Assembly (NCBI GenBank): GCA_016648135.1
Contig: JADDOH010002048.1
Location: 40,537-104,536 of the forward strand
Direction of reading: 5' to 3'
DNA length: 64,000 nt
DNA from: Agrypnia vestita
Taxonomy: Eukaryota > Arthropoda > Insecta > Trichoptera > Phryganeidae
The translations under genes were made by a program, and so were the position numbers. The notes beneath the pieces are model-generated. The model ran no database searches. It had not been told where the DNA came from and worked only from the letters and a program-made list of their open reading frames with translations. Positions 21,641-32,863 of this stretch are shown piece after piece; the stretch's first letter is position 1; the number at the start of each line of letters is the position of its first letter.

Positions 21641-23070
21641 CAGTACACTTGTAACGTAACCTACCTGTACACCTAAAGCTATATACCTAACTATAAAGTT
21701 TAATAATATATAAGTTTTACGAAAGCCCAAAGTTTGAGACTTTAAGCTACCGAATTGAGCTTTATTACGACTTTTGTGACTTTTAAACACACGCTTTATG
21801 CTTTAAGCTACTAGATGAAAACTTAAGTCGAACTTAGAACTTCGGAAGTATATTTACATGAAAGCTAATATTATATATATATTTTTTTTTTTAAGAATTT
21901 ATATTTTCAAAATTGGTCAGTCATGATCTATCTAGTGGTTAGGAAAATTCCCCCTCCGTTGTGTTCGTAGCTATCCAAAATTCTTTTGATATGTGGTGAG
22001 ATTCGTATTCTTATTAACGCGACTAGACTAATATAGATCGGATTCTTACCTAACTATGGAAATAACAAACGCACGTAACTAATCCGTACTCGTCCTTCTA
22101 GAAACCGCTCTAGAATTCTACAGTTTCGCCTATACGAGAGATAGCCGATATCGTCCACGTCCTGAGTCGGCCTAAAAGCCAATTATATGCGGCGTAGCCG
22201 AGGAATAAACGCTAGTAGCAAAACTTCCTTACATTGTACCGCCATAACTATAATACCACCGGGGTTAAAATACTGAAATATACAACAATACAATCGTTGC
22301 CAAGTTAACGGCATACGCTAAAGATTCCGCCCGCCTTGATTATCAACATCTCATAATAGCAGCTTAGAACAGTGTCAGCACAACCACATGCGGCACCCAT
22401 TTATGACAGATTTACAAGATATAATAGCATACGTTATATTCAAAAACACAAGTAAGAAACCTACCGATAGCGCGTCCCACGTTGTCCGATCTGCTCAATC
22501 TATTCAAAGTACATAGTGGGAGAAGACAAACATATTTATAACAACTAAGACGCATCCAGAGGCTCGGGGTAAGCTTTGTCTGTCATTATCACAGCCCGAG
22601 ATTCTAAGGCAGTTTTGTAAGTGAAATTTAAGAAGTGTCTATCCACTTCTGTTCAAACGTGGATTCTAGATGCCCCCCTCCCCTGTAGGGGGGAGGGGAT
22701 ACGGCCCCAGAGCATCGCCGCATCCGGTGGTTAACTCCTGTTTAGACATAACCTCCCACACTAAGCTGCAGACCAAAACCAACCCGAGACTCTGTTGCCT
22801 CTGCTGGGATCCATTCAGCGTCCTCGTCCTCCTGGCGACAAACATATCAGGAAGTAATCCCGCGTCTGATATTAAGGTTTGTATATTGTCCCGCGGGGCA
22901 GTCAAATTGACTGGTGTATAATGATGGGGATCCCACGTCGCGGCTACATGGGCCGGATTATTGTTATGTTTACTGCTGATTAAAGGGCTGAATGAACTAA
23001 CTGGGTGGCTGGAAAAGACTCATCCATGAGTGCGTCAGACAGAGCCATGTTAGCATCGCCAATTATAGTT
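21641..23070. other. Unassigned stretch
   Basis: Contains a GC-richer part at 22660-22925 with overlapping ORFs of about 80 codons on both strands and no domain I recognise. The (C/G)-run hairpin CCCCCCTCCCCTGTAGGGGG lies at about 22674-22695. It may be a decayed LTR or other repeat. Confidence 0.3.
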
Positions 23071-23186
23071 GATGTGGTTGATCCCACGGTGTAGTCTAAT
23101 TGACTAGAGATATTAAAGAGATAGTATAGATGTGGATGATCCCACGGTGTAGTCTAATTGACTAGAGATATTAAAGAGATAGTATT
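23071..23186. repeat. 58-bp tandem duplication
   Basis: GATGTGG, ATCCCACGGTGTAGTCTAAT and TGACTAGAGATATTAAAGAG occur twice at a 58-bp spacing with almost no divergence, so the duplication is recent. Confidence 0.85.
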
Positions 23187-23702
23187 CCAGAGTGAATGTT
23201 ATGGTTAATTGTGTGGTTCCCGATATGTATGTCCTGTGCCAGAGGAGAAGGGCTCCGAAAGGCTCCTGGTATACAGCAGTATAGTAAAGATGATGAATGA
23301 TGTGTCAGGGTGAGATGTCAACTGGCATTCCCGATCAGGATACTCGTTCAAATAAATCAGCTTCTATTCAAGATATAACCATGGAGATCTGGATTCGATG
23401 ACACCGAGGACGACCAAGCATCGAGGTTCTTCCCACCAGCGTGTTACGGGTGAGTTCTCGACGCCGAGCTATAGGAAACAACCGCATATTCTTGAGCCGT
23501 AGCCTCTCTATTATAAGGATGTTATGCGTTAAGTTGCCAATGTGGTACGCCCACCTGGCGTGTCACAACGTATCGATCGTCACAGCGTCAATGAATTCCG
23601 ACCTCCCTCCTTCCATTAGCAAATCTTACAATGTTAAGATTCTTTCATTAGTAATTTTAAATATGTTTAAGTTTTGCATACAAGCACCACGTTCAACAGA
23701 TG

Positions 23703-24375
23703 ACAAGAAGAATAGTAATAGTAAAAGGTCCTTAGCTGACAGAAGTTGAAGTTCTCCGCAAACTGTCCATATCCTCTAGTAACGCCTTCAAATGATGTTC
23801 TCCTTGTATGTGTTTTCCAATAACAGCTTTCCAGTCATGTATTTAAAGTAACGTCATCCTTGTGTGTGTGTGTACTACAATATCTGCCTTCCAGTTAATG
23901 ATTCTCAAAAATGTGTTTTCCTTGTATATATATATTTCAATATCAGCGCCTGTAAAACTGTATTAGATCCTAGAAACAAAAATACTATTCCCTCTACGCC
24001 GAGCACATACAGAACATAAGCCCCTTCAATCTAGTTCATCCACGGTTATGCAAAAAGGCGAAAGAATAGTAATAGTAAAAGGTCCTTAACTGACAGAAGT
24101 TGAAGTTCTCTGCAAACTGTCCATATCCTCTAGTAGCGCCTGTGTTTTCCAATAACAACTTTCCAGTCATGTATTTAACATAACGTCCTCCTTGTGTGTA
24201 TGTGTGCTTCAATATCTGTCATCCAGTTAATGATTCCCAAAATAGTGTTTTCCTTGTATATATATTTCAATATCAGCACCTGTAAACCTGTATAGGATCC
24301 TAGAAACAAAAGACCATTCCCTCTACGCCGAGCACATGCAGGACATAAACCCCTTCAAACTAGTTCATCTACGCC
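23703..24375. repeat. Tandem duplication, period about 354 bp
   Basis: AATAGTAATAGTAAAAGGTC occurs at 23711 and 24065. Matching continues through CTGACAGAAGTTGAAGTTCT, CCAGTCATGTATTTAA and TCCCTCTACGCCGAGCACAT. The copies differ by substitutions and a small deletion near 24150. There is no coding content. Confidence 0.8.
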
Positions 24376-24412
24376 GTATAGTGATATCACAAGCAGACAT
24401 GAACAATATAAT

Positions 24413-24752
24413 TACAAGTATGCTTGCGTCCCGCCGACTGGTGGAAATATTCGCATTCGTATTCACCGAATAGTAGGCGTGACATTCGTATTCGTGAAGG
24501 TAGTATTCGTTGCATCAAGGTAATTATATTTACAAGTATGTTCAAGTTCCCCCACCTTGGTGGAAATATTCGCATTCGTATTCACCGAATAGTAGGCCTG
24601 ACATTCGTGTTCGTGAAAGTAGTATTCGTTGCATCAAGGTTATTATATTTACAAGTATGTTTGAGTTCCCCTACCTTGGTAGAAATATTCGCATTCGTAT
24701 TCACCGAATAGTAGGCCTGACATTCGTATTCGTGAAAGTAGTATTCGTTATA
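24413..24752. repeat. 119-bp tandem repeat, about 2.9 units
   Basis: AATATTCGCATTCGTATTCA occurs at intervals of 119 bp (units near 24441, 24560 and 24679). The unit contains GTATTCGTTGCATCAAGG and ATTCACCGAATAGTAGG, words shared with the termini of the hAT element at 26877-27511, so the array seems to derive from that family. Confidence 0.8.
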
Positions 24753-24754
24753 AT

Positions 24755-24990
24755 GGAAAATGTTGTAGAAAACATTTCAAATATCTAATATTGAATGAAT
24801 AAAAACAATGTCATATGAATAACTATCGCGGCTACGGAAGACCGAAGGTTAACTACCCCTGATCTAACCGCAAACGACCCACAATAATGAAATATGTTGA
24901 AGAAAAACATTTCAAATATCTAATATTGAATGAATAAAACAATGTCATATGAATAACTATCACGGCTACGGAGGACCGAAGGTTAACTAA
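24755..24990. repeat. 135-bp tandem duplication
   Basis: CATTTCAAATATCTAATATT occurs at 24773 and 24908, followed in both by CAATGTCATATGAATAACTA and GACCGAAGGTTAACTA. The first copy carries an extra stretch containing TCTAACCGCAAACGACCCAC. Confidence 0.8.
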
Positions 24991-26647
24991 TCCTTAGCGA
25001 AGGCTCAAAACTTTTCCTGATTCCCGCTAGATGGCGGCAGTATGGCAATTTTTATTCATATGCCAGGCCGACCTGTAAATAATTTTGAGACAAGAATTTC
25101 GCTCTTATATTCGAAGCAAAATAAATTTTAGCGCAAACCATATTGCACAAACGTTAAAAATTCGACACCGTAAACATCCTCTGCAATTTTATCAAGTAAA
25201 ACGCTATTCTAAATAACCAATAATATTTTAATTCAATTTATTTACAAACCGCCAGAACTTCTCCGTCCGGGACGAACATAAAACGCGATTGTACCTTTCA
25301 AAGTGCCACCTCTTACGCGGCAAAAAATACCTATTATAATTGTGCTATGAATATAACCTATTCTCGCCTCATCAATGGGGCGCCTTGCACCAATACTAAA
25401 ACCCCGCTAGCAACAATAAATGCGACTAAATCTAAACAGATACAATGTATACTTCTCAAAATACGTCTTTATAGGAGCAGTGTTTAAAACGATTGCCTAG
25501 TGGTACGTAATATAACCATCTAACATATCTAATAATCTATATATTTATGTCACAATAAAATAAGTATAAAATCCAGTGCATTTTTAAAATATATTATTTG
25601 GAGGAAATTTCTCGTACGATTTGAATTTATATCACCCTTACAATCGTGATATCAAAAACACATCCTTACCCCGATCTCAATTATTCCCAAAATAATACAA
25701 ATCATATAGAAATCCGTATACTCAATCGCCAGTATAGATAACATAAAAATTCCTTTGCATAAAAATACATCCGCCCTGAAGGAACTCTCGTACATACCGA
25801 ACCAAAATCGCGACATTAAATATACACAATTATTCTGAATTTCAAGTCCCACAAAACAAACACCCTTCGACAGTAAAATATTCCATTTTAAAGTCTTTAG
25901 ATATAAAGATATTTTGTAATATATGAATATCAAGTTTAAATGATTGTCCATATGGACCACGACGCATTTAAATATTTCATAAGCGTTATGTAACAATTCA
26001 CCCGCTGGACCTATCACAGCCGCAAAACTACGATTTCTTGTATATTAAATCTGATGCGCGCCTAGTAATATAAAGTTCTAAATAGAATACACATAAAAGG
26101 CAATAGAAATAATTAATATTGGAAAGGCTTATCTGTTTTCACAAGTGTTCACTGTTTCAAATCTCCTTTGAATTATTATAAACTTCCGGCTTTTTCCTCG
26201 GTCCTGTTAAATTATCTTCCTTATTTCGGACTCCCTTCGACAAAGCCTCCGGCCGCTTTCAAGGCTCAAAACTCAAGTGCCGCTCTCCAATTCGTATCGC
26301 TAAAAATAGTCCCTATCTCCCGCCATCTTTGATTCCAACTTGCGTGTAAAAGTCAAAGTCTACCCCTCAGGACGCGTTTCATTGGCCAAATTCGCTGCTA
26401 ACGGCCGCGTCTTGCGATTCGTCCGATTCATCCAAAACAAAGGTAAAGCACGCGTCACACGCGCGGCATACCTCTACGTTTCACGAACAATAAAGGCTTG
26501 TCCGCACCTACTTACTCGGCAAACATATAATCACAGAATATTTAACGGGTTATGAAGCTTCTCTTTATTATAAACTTTAGTAGACAACCATTCCAGTATA
26601 AGCTTCTCATCAATATCGATTTAAATAAGCCAATATCATCACACACT
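24991..26647. other. Intergenic stretch
   Basis: Mostly AT-rich. A 71-codon ORF at 26340-26555 lies in a locally GC-richer patch but matches nothing I recognise and is not supported as a gene. No RNA gene or element ends are seen. Confidence 0.35.
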
Positions 26648-26686
26648 GACGAGAACCGGTGCTTTCAACGTGGTATGGTCGTTGGC
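26648..26686 (-). pseudogene. 5S rRNA 5' fragment
   Basis: A 39-bp minus-strand match, identical to the first 39 nt of the 5S gene at 21495-21612 (GCCAACGACCATACCACG onward, to GGTTCTCGTC). The 26687-26715 flank also matches the intact gene's upstream box. The break comes before the internal control region, so this copy cannot be transcribed as 5S. Confidence 0.85.
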
Positions 26687-26876
26687 GACAGTGGCAATAA
26701 ATATAACTATCAAATGCTACTATGCTGTGTGATTGTATAATTGTATTTTGGGATTTTGCCTACATCTCATTTATTTTTATTTTCATATATTAAGTGTTGG
26801 GATAACAATCTTAAGATTCCAATATTGCTATTTTCGGAATTCGGCCGAACGTGCGTCATGCGATCTGGGTTACCTA

Positions 26877-27511
26877 TGGTGATCCAACGAATATGAATAT
26901 CAAACCTACTATTCGGCGAATACGAATACGAATAATTCAACAAGGTACCTAATAAATAATAAACCACTGTTCTTTTTTTACTAAGAGATTTGATAATTTA
27001 AATTTACCACCGGCAAATTTTTGTTCAAAAAGCGCAACATTTGTAACTTTTCAGGCGTTAAGCGATTTCTTTTATCCGTTTGTTTGTACATTTCCAGCGG
27101 TCGCAAATAAATATCACTTTTTCACGCTTAAGAGCGGTCATGTTATTAGATTTAATTTGAAATTATTTCATAAGAGTTAACACTTTTACACACAACGGAA
27201 ATAAAATGGAACAAAAAATACGTATTAAAAAACAAAAATTACATGAGATGAGGATCTAACCTTATTAATAACCCAACGAAACTAGATAAAAGAACTCACG
27301 TTATGCTGTGAAACAAGTAATAATTGACAACTTCCTCGATAATAGAGTGCGTAAGTGTGTTGTTGTTGGATACATGGTGCAGCCAAACCGCAATTTGCGT
27401 TGCGTCCAGTTATAAATAATTTGTTTTTAATATTCGTGATGATATTCGGCGAATACGAATATTCGGTAAATACCTACTATTCGGTGAGTATTCGTATTCG
27501 TTGCATCACTA
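26877..27511. mobile_element. Non-autonomous hAT-like element
   Basis: The ends are TGGTGATCCAACGAATA and TATTCGTTGCATCACTA (imperfect inverted repeat), flanked by the exact 8-bp duplication GTTACCTA (26869-26876 and 27512-27519). Subterminal GAATACGAATA and CGGCGAATAC words repeat inside. It is 635 bp with no transposase sequence, so it would depend on a related autonomous hAT element. Confidence 0.8.
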
Positions 27512-27519
27512 GTTACCTA

Positions 27520-27803
27520 TGAACTTTCGCGAGATAAGCGGAACATTGCGGGGCGGGGTTATAGCAGCGCGATTGCAGATGTCGCGCCCGACCAGCGACC
27601 GAACGTGAGCAGGCAAAGTGAAAGCCTACCACGCGGCATCTGTCGACGTGGACCGGAACCAGAAACCACCCTGCTTGTGTTACTGAGTGCATCCCCATTA
27701 TGGGAAATAACCCAGCCGAGGGTGTAGAAGTGTAAAAAGACCATTAGGGTGTAAGGAGCGAGCACCTCATGAATTTTAAAAGGCTTGAGAACTAAGGGTG
27801 TTC
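27520..27803. other. GC-richer unassigned stretch
   Basis: Contains a GC-richer segment (27540-27760) with short overlapping ORFs on the minus strand. I do not recognise a family. Confidence 0.3.
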
Positions 27804-27807
27804 TTAA

Positions 27808-28655
27808 GGGGGAAGAAGGAAAGAATCCTACCTATGAAGCGCGAAAAAAGGCAATTTTTATGATTTTTTTTAAGAAAACCTATTTAAAATATGGTATTGG
27901 TATTATTTCTACATGAAAGTAAATATTTTTATGAATATGTTAAATATTTTTTATGAAAAAAATTTTCAACATTGGCGGAAAATTCTTGGATTCTGTCGAC
28001 TGCCGAAAAAAAAGGTCCTCCGCGGTGACCACTCCCATTTCATCTGTAATTATCAGAATAAAAATAAAACAAATAGATTATCAAAATTGACACTATAATT
28101 TAGTCTTTGACGTAGGGGTTTTTGAAAATATACATTTATGACAAAATGGCTGGCGTTTGAATTTAAAATAGCGTTTTTAGGTAAAAATTCAGGTTTATTA
28201 TGCCGATAAAAAAAACTAAGGCACTTAAAAAAAATCCTACGAAAAAGACTAGATAATTATGTATAAAATAACCACTAAAAATTTAAAGTTGATCGGTGGA
28301 GTGGTTGCCGAGATATTTTAATCACCGATTTTCAAAATACGATTTCGAGTAAAACGCGTTTGAAAATTGAGCGATGAATAAATCGCGACATCTTTCAACT
28401 TAAATAAAATCATCGATTCCAGGTCCATAATATAAGTTCTCCACCTTGCTTAGAATTCCCATATCATCGAGCACTATTCATGAATATAATAGAAACAGGT
28501 CTTACGTTTTTATTGTGAATGAGCCCCACTCAACGAAGAGATGCCACTATAATCAGATATAACTTTGTTATTTTTTTTAAATTCTGGCTTGAAATTTTCA
28601 CCAGTCATTTTTACTATCTTAAGCTTTAAACAAATGTCTAGGTAGGTATCACCCC
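27808..28655. mobile_element. Possible TTAA-flanked non-autonomous element
   Basis: Flanked by TTAA at 27804-27807 and 28656-28659. The left end is GGGGGAAG followed by AATCCTACCT. The right end has AGGTAGGTATCACCCC, a weak inverted match. General layout and size resemble 5186-6096. Ends are more degenerate, so this is tentative. Confidence 0.4.
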
Positions 28656-28975
28656 TTAAATATCTTTTAAAATTAAGAGAATTTTTTTTATATACAATTT
28701 TTGCTTATATCTATTATTTATTGTTTTTTTAATGATACACTCACAGAATACAGGGTACTTTTTTTACGTTCATATGCATGCATAAATTATAAGCGAATAC
28801 AGTTGTTACAAATGAAATATTTTTGGATTCATTCGACTCCAATCAGAATTTCAGGCTCAGTTGAATCCGAAAATTGGCCGCTTCAAGCCTTGCTGAACAA
28901 ACAATCAGGAAAAATTCTATATGTATTTACTCAAAATTATTGTGAGTAATTAATATACTGAAAATTGCTTATTGA

Positions 28976-29243
28976 AAACTGGGAAGACTTCGGCAGCTGG
29001 GTCATGTGGAGAGAATGACCGAGCATCAAGTACCAAAGTCCCTGCTGAACTCAAGGCCGATAGGGCGAAGGAGCTTAGGAAGGCCAAAATTAAGATGGAG
29101 CAACAACGTCTTCAAAGGCATATCTGCCTTGGAGCTTCTGAACTGGAGAGAGCTGGCACTAAACCGAGATGAGTGGAGGAAGACTCTTGAGGAGGCTATG
29201 ACCCACCAGGGGTTGTAGAGCCAAGAGTGATGATGATGATTCA
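28976..29243 (+). pseudogene. LINE C-terminal fragment ending in (TGA)n
   Basis: The reading from 28976 gives LRQLGHVERMTEH, PKSLLNSRPIGRRSLGRPK, LRWSNNVFKGI and WRELALNRDEWRKTLEEA, ending THQGL and a stop at 29216. This is the stereotyped end of an insect endonuclease-reverse-transcriptase polyprotein. The 3' end GATGATGATGATTC is the short repeat tail typical of RTE/R1-like elements. It is severely 5'-truncated. Confidence 0.75.
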
Positions 29244-29498
29244 AAATTGCACTAAGTGTAATGTCGGTAGGTATGGTAATTTGACAGATCGCGAGGTTTC
29301 GCATGAGCTCATTTTCCTGGCTTTTAATTGGTCGTTACAAAATGTCCTCATTCAGTCGGTAACTGATTCGTAGTTGATGTCGTCATCAATAACCAATGAA
29401 TAGGGTTAATTGTATCGACATCCTCGGCTCAGTCGGTGTCAACAGAACGACACACGTCAGATTTCCAGGTCATTACAATTGTTATTATGTTGCTTTAG

Positions 29499-30061
29499 CA
29501 GTGATGTACAAGATACCCTATATAAAGTATTTGGAATACAAAATGCAAGATACTTTAAAATCAAGTATTTCAGATACCAGACACAAATAACTTTCTGGAA
29601 TGGTATCTGAAATACTAGATACAAAATACGTATCTTCCAAATACTTTTTAAAGATAAAATTCTTTTGTAGGAAAACACATTTTATTGAATGTAAGTTTAT
29701 TTTTTTACGCGCATTATTTACGAATAAATCGCGTTGATCGCGCAAATGTGACAAGATAAAATATTATATTTTTAAGGTTTTAATTGAGACTTAAGTAAAA
29801 CCAGTTCTTCATACATTTTGTCGCTCATTTTTATTCGATGAGGTCTCATTATAGGTACATCATTGGAAAAAAGTATCTTAGCCATCTCAGTATTTACAAA
29901 ATAGTAAGATACCAAAAGAATGTATCTAAATACAAGATACAAGATGAATATTCAAAAAAGTATTTCAGATAGGATATGGAAATATGTATTTCGCATCTTT
30001 ATTTTTTTTTGCTTTGCATCTGTATTTCAAATACTTGTATCTTAGATAAGTCACATCTCTG
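29499..30061. mobile_element. Non-autonomous hAT element, complete
   Basis: The ends are CAGTGATGTACAAG and CACATCTCTG with the exact 8-bp duplication TGCTTTAG on both sides (29491-29498 and 30062-30069). The interior is full of GATACAAGATAC-type words in both orientations. CAGTGATG-type termini are typical of hAT. A right-half relative lies at 3724-3931. Confidence 0.85.
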
Positions 30062-30386
30062 TGCTTTAGATAATTAAAGTGAGTGTTATTTTGAGACCTG
30101 AAGAAGTATTATTTAAATCAAATCCTTAAAACCAGGATAAAGCACTAATGAATCAGAATGTCACCAGTACTACTTAGAAAAATATGAGTCACATTCTATC
30201 ATTTCTTCGATCCTTTCATTCGTTCAAAATCATTCGATCGTGGCAGGGCGATATTACGGGAGAATGGACCCCACCCTTTCTACCCACGTGCAGATTCGAT
30301 ATTGGAAATATGTTCTCAATTTGAAGCACTTATTGACGTCCATGGGGGCGTGACGTCAGAGATTAATGTTCTCGGATACCCTAGGC

Positions 30387-31091
30387 CAGTGGTTCCCAAA
30401 GTTGACAAGACCGCGACCCACTAAAAAAAATTCAATTTTCGGGACCCACTCCCTGTCTCACATATTCCCAATACATATTGTAACTATGCGAAAGACTGTT
30501 CAATTAAGAAAAAAGTCCAAATATAATCGAAATTTTTCATTACGAAAAATATCGATATGTGATATTTCAATGGGAAGGATGCATTTGTTGCCTATTTCTT
30601 GTCATAACAGCATTAGCGACGACTTCAATTTTAGTCACTTTTAATCGCAGTGAATTCGATGCGTCCAATTTATTTATGTGTTTAGTCTCAATAGAAACCT
30701 CGGCAGAAAATCCCATTTCACATAAGTATGAGGTAGTGAAGGGAGAAGGACTTTCATGTCTTCGTCAGACAAGCGGGGATAAATGTCAGCAACTGAAAGC
30801 CAGAATTTTGCTAATTGCTCGCGATTAAAAGTATTTTTCAGCGACGTATCTTCCAATAAATCAATAAGCTCTCCACTTGCTTTTGTTGACATTTCAGTCG
30901 GTATGTTGTCTTGAAATGGATTGCAAATCCAGTATACCAAACTCTTTGATCCCTTCTTCGAAGTAAGCGTTAAAGTTATTTTCAACTCTGTTAAATGAGT
31001 GACAATGCAGACACTACATTGACATTTGGTTGCACTTCGGTTTCTACAATAAAGTTCCAGTGGGTCGCGACCCATAGTTTGGGAAACACTG
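30387..31091 (-). mobile_element. hAT element (ZBED/Charlie-like), internally deleted
   Basis: The ends are CAGTGGTTCCCAAAGTT and TAGTTTGGGAAACACTG, flanked by the exact 8-bp duplication CCCTAGGC (30379-30386 and 31092-31099). Only the last part of the transposase remains, on the minus strand. The CAGTGGTTCCCAAA terminus is characteristic of this hAT group. Confidence 0.85.
30674..30950 (-). pseudogene. hAT transposase C-terminal remnant
   Basis: The minus-strand reading has WICNPFQDNIP, then TFNREQLAKFWLSVADIYP and VLLPSLPHTYV. The block FWLSV...YP...LLP...TYV is the dimerisation-region signature of ZBED5/GTF2IRD2-type hAT transposases. After TYV the expected CE-G-F-like part is degraded. 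The catalytic core is absent. It lies inside 30387-31091. Confidence 0.7.
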
Positions 31092-31254
31092 CCCTAGGCT
31101 GTATTTCTAAACCACCATTATGTTTGTTTATTTCTATATATTTTTGTTTTTTATTTATCGGACTATCAAGAGGTCGTCGATAACCCTGATAGCGGCGGAC
31201 AGTCAGTACTACGAAATAAATGCAAATATATTGTATCCGTAAAGCCTGGCAGAA

Positions 31255-31670
31255 GAGGCATGAAAGTGACTGAATGCAGTGGAGATGAGATCTCTCAGAA
31301 TGCAGTATAGCACATCCATTTATGATGGAGTAAAGAATGAAGATATTAGGAATGAATGTGAAGCTTATCTTGGCACAATTGATAGGATTAAAAAAGGCGG
31401 TTTGGCATGTTGAGCGAATGAACGAGGAAAGAATGGTAAGAAAGATGTATAACGCAAGTGTTGACGGTACCAGAAAGAGAGGGCGACCGCGGAAGACGTG
31501 GCGCGACCAGATTAACCAGGTACTGGAATACGATCCCGTTAGAAGCCTCAACAACCGTCGAGCTTGCGTGCGCAGATGTATGAATGTGGATGAGGCGAGA
31601 GTTGTATGCCAGGACAGAAGAGTGTGGCGCTCTATCCTCTCTGCTTAACCCCACGGAAAAACGGCAAGAT
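31255..31670 (+). pseudogene. LINE C-terminal fragment
   Basis: Upstream pieces in shifted frames (near 31270-31400) give way to VWHVERMNEERMVRKMY, then RGRPRKTWRDQINQVLEY, RRACVRRCMNVDEARVVC and RRVWRSILSA with a stop at 31646. This is the C-terminal end of a widespread insect non-LTR reverse transcriptase polyprotein. Its 3' untranslated part (CCACGGAAAAACGGCAAGAT) recurs at 20648, 32056 and 48580. Confidence 0.75.
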
Positions 31671-32396
31671 GGTAATTATTCGTAACATTCCTAACACAAT
31701 TAATATCATATTATTTAGATTTTAATAAATATTCAACTCGCTGTAATTGGGCTGGAATTACATGAACATCACTGATGATGACTAGCCACGTCTCATGTTA
31801 CACGAAAGGATGGTTATTAATAATTATTGTCCCGTGATTTTCAACCGATTTACGTCTAGTAATACATAATTCTCTATATACACTTTACAGTTATTAGAAA
31901 TCGGCGTTTATATATTATTAATAATTTTTTAAAGTAAAGAACATTTTAGGTTTTGTGTTTATTTGATTATTACATTTTTAGACAAGAGTGCTCATATCTC
32001 AGTTTGAGTTTTTTGTGGCTGGCTGCTTTTTGCATAACTACATTCATTTGTGTTCCAGGACGGACGAGTGCAGCGCTCCATCCTCTCTGCCTACCCCCGC
32101 GGGGAAGCGGCGGGATGGTAAGTGAATAAAGGATCTCGACACATCTTACCGACATTCAGTCCGAGACAGTAATTAATTTTTATTACTAATTTAATTAGAT
32201 CGAATAAAACAATGTTGGAAATGAGATATTTTAATTAGAATAACCCTATTTAAACTTTTCCTATCTCAATATTAATTAATTTATGGAGACAGGCGGAATG
32301 CAAGAGTTAATTATGCTTTTATTCTGACTACTCCGCTGGCATACATAGTACGACCCTTCTTCTGAAGTATTTTAGGCATTTTTCTTCTGGTTTGAG
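31671..32396. other. Intergenic stretch with one LINE scrap
   Basis: AT-rich except for 32056-32125, a scrap of the preceding LINE's last codons (CAGGACGGACGAGTG, CTACCCCCGCGGGGAAGCGG). Confidence 0.5.
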
Positions 32397-32443
32397 TCTT
32401 CTGGGGAATTATGCCGTGTTGTACCGACATTGTTTTAATCCTT

Positions 32444-32590
32444 GGAAAGCCCAAGTGTCACCGTCTTATCAAGGAAGCACTAGAAATCTACAAGCACCCG
32501 ATAAATATTAATAGAGATGATGGTCTCAAATTAAAAATGTCATGGTATCCGGCGCTTCAAAATCAATCTCTTCGTATTTCCCGCAGAGAT
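32444..32590 (+). pseudogene. Penelope-like polyprotein C-terminus
   Basis: The reading has GKPKCHRLIKEALEIYKHP then NINRDDGLKLKMSWYPAL. I recognise this as the segment that follows the GIY-YIG endonuclease in arthropod Penelope-like elements. The reverse transcriptase and endonuclease domains are absent here. The ATG at 32411 lies in the inverted terminal repeat and is not a real start. Confidence 0.65.
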
Positions 32591-32809
32591 AGTGATCAGA
32601 CAATATATGAAACATACACACAACACAAGACAACACGTGACTCCGACACGGTATTGCCACGTAACACATAAACACAGAAATACCAAGGTTCCGACACGGT
32701 ATTGCCAGCCAATATTTAACACAACACTGACAACGTTCTCACCCTGCTTTCGACACGGTATTGCAAGCCAATACTTAACTATAACACCAACACTCACAAT
32801 AACACATCA

Positions 32810-32863
32810 GCCCTGATGATGGACCCTGCAATGGGATCCGAAACGCCGGCCAGAAAGGTCGGT
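32810..32863 (+). ncRNA. Hammerhead-ribozyme-like motif in Penelope terminal repeat
   Basis: CTGATGA (32813-32819), stem II GGACCC with GGGATCC (32821-32826 with 32833-32839, one bulged A), then GAAA (32840-32843) and a GC-rich hairpin CCGGCC/GGTCGG. Either GTC (to 32860) or GTA (to 32864) could be the cleavage triplet. Stem I is short (GCC with GGT). The catalytic strings are exact; helices I and III are not ideal. Confidence 0.45.

Noticed and set aside
22666..22921. ORFs in the GC-rich patch as genes
   Set aside because: Near-coextensive ORFs on opposite strands follow from GC-rich composition; no start or splice context supports either.
26340..26555. 71-codon ORF MRVKVKVYPSG...
   Set aside because: Basic composition only; no family, no flanking gene structure.
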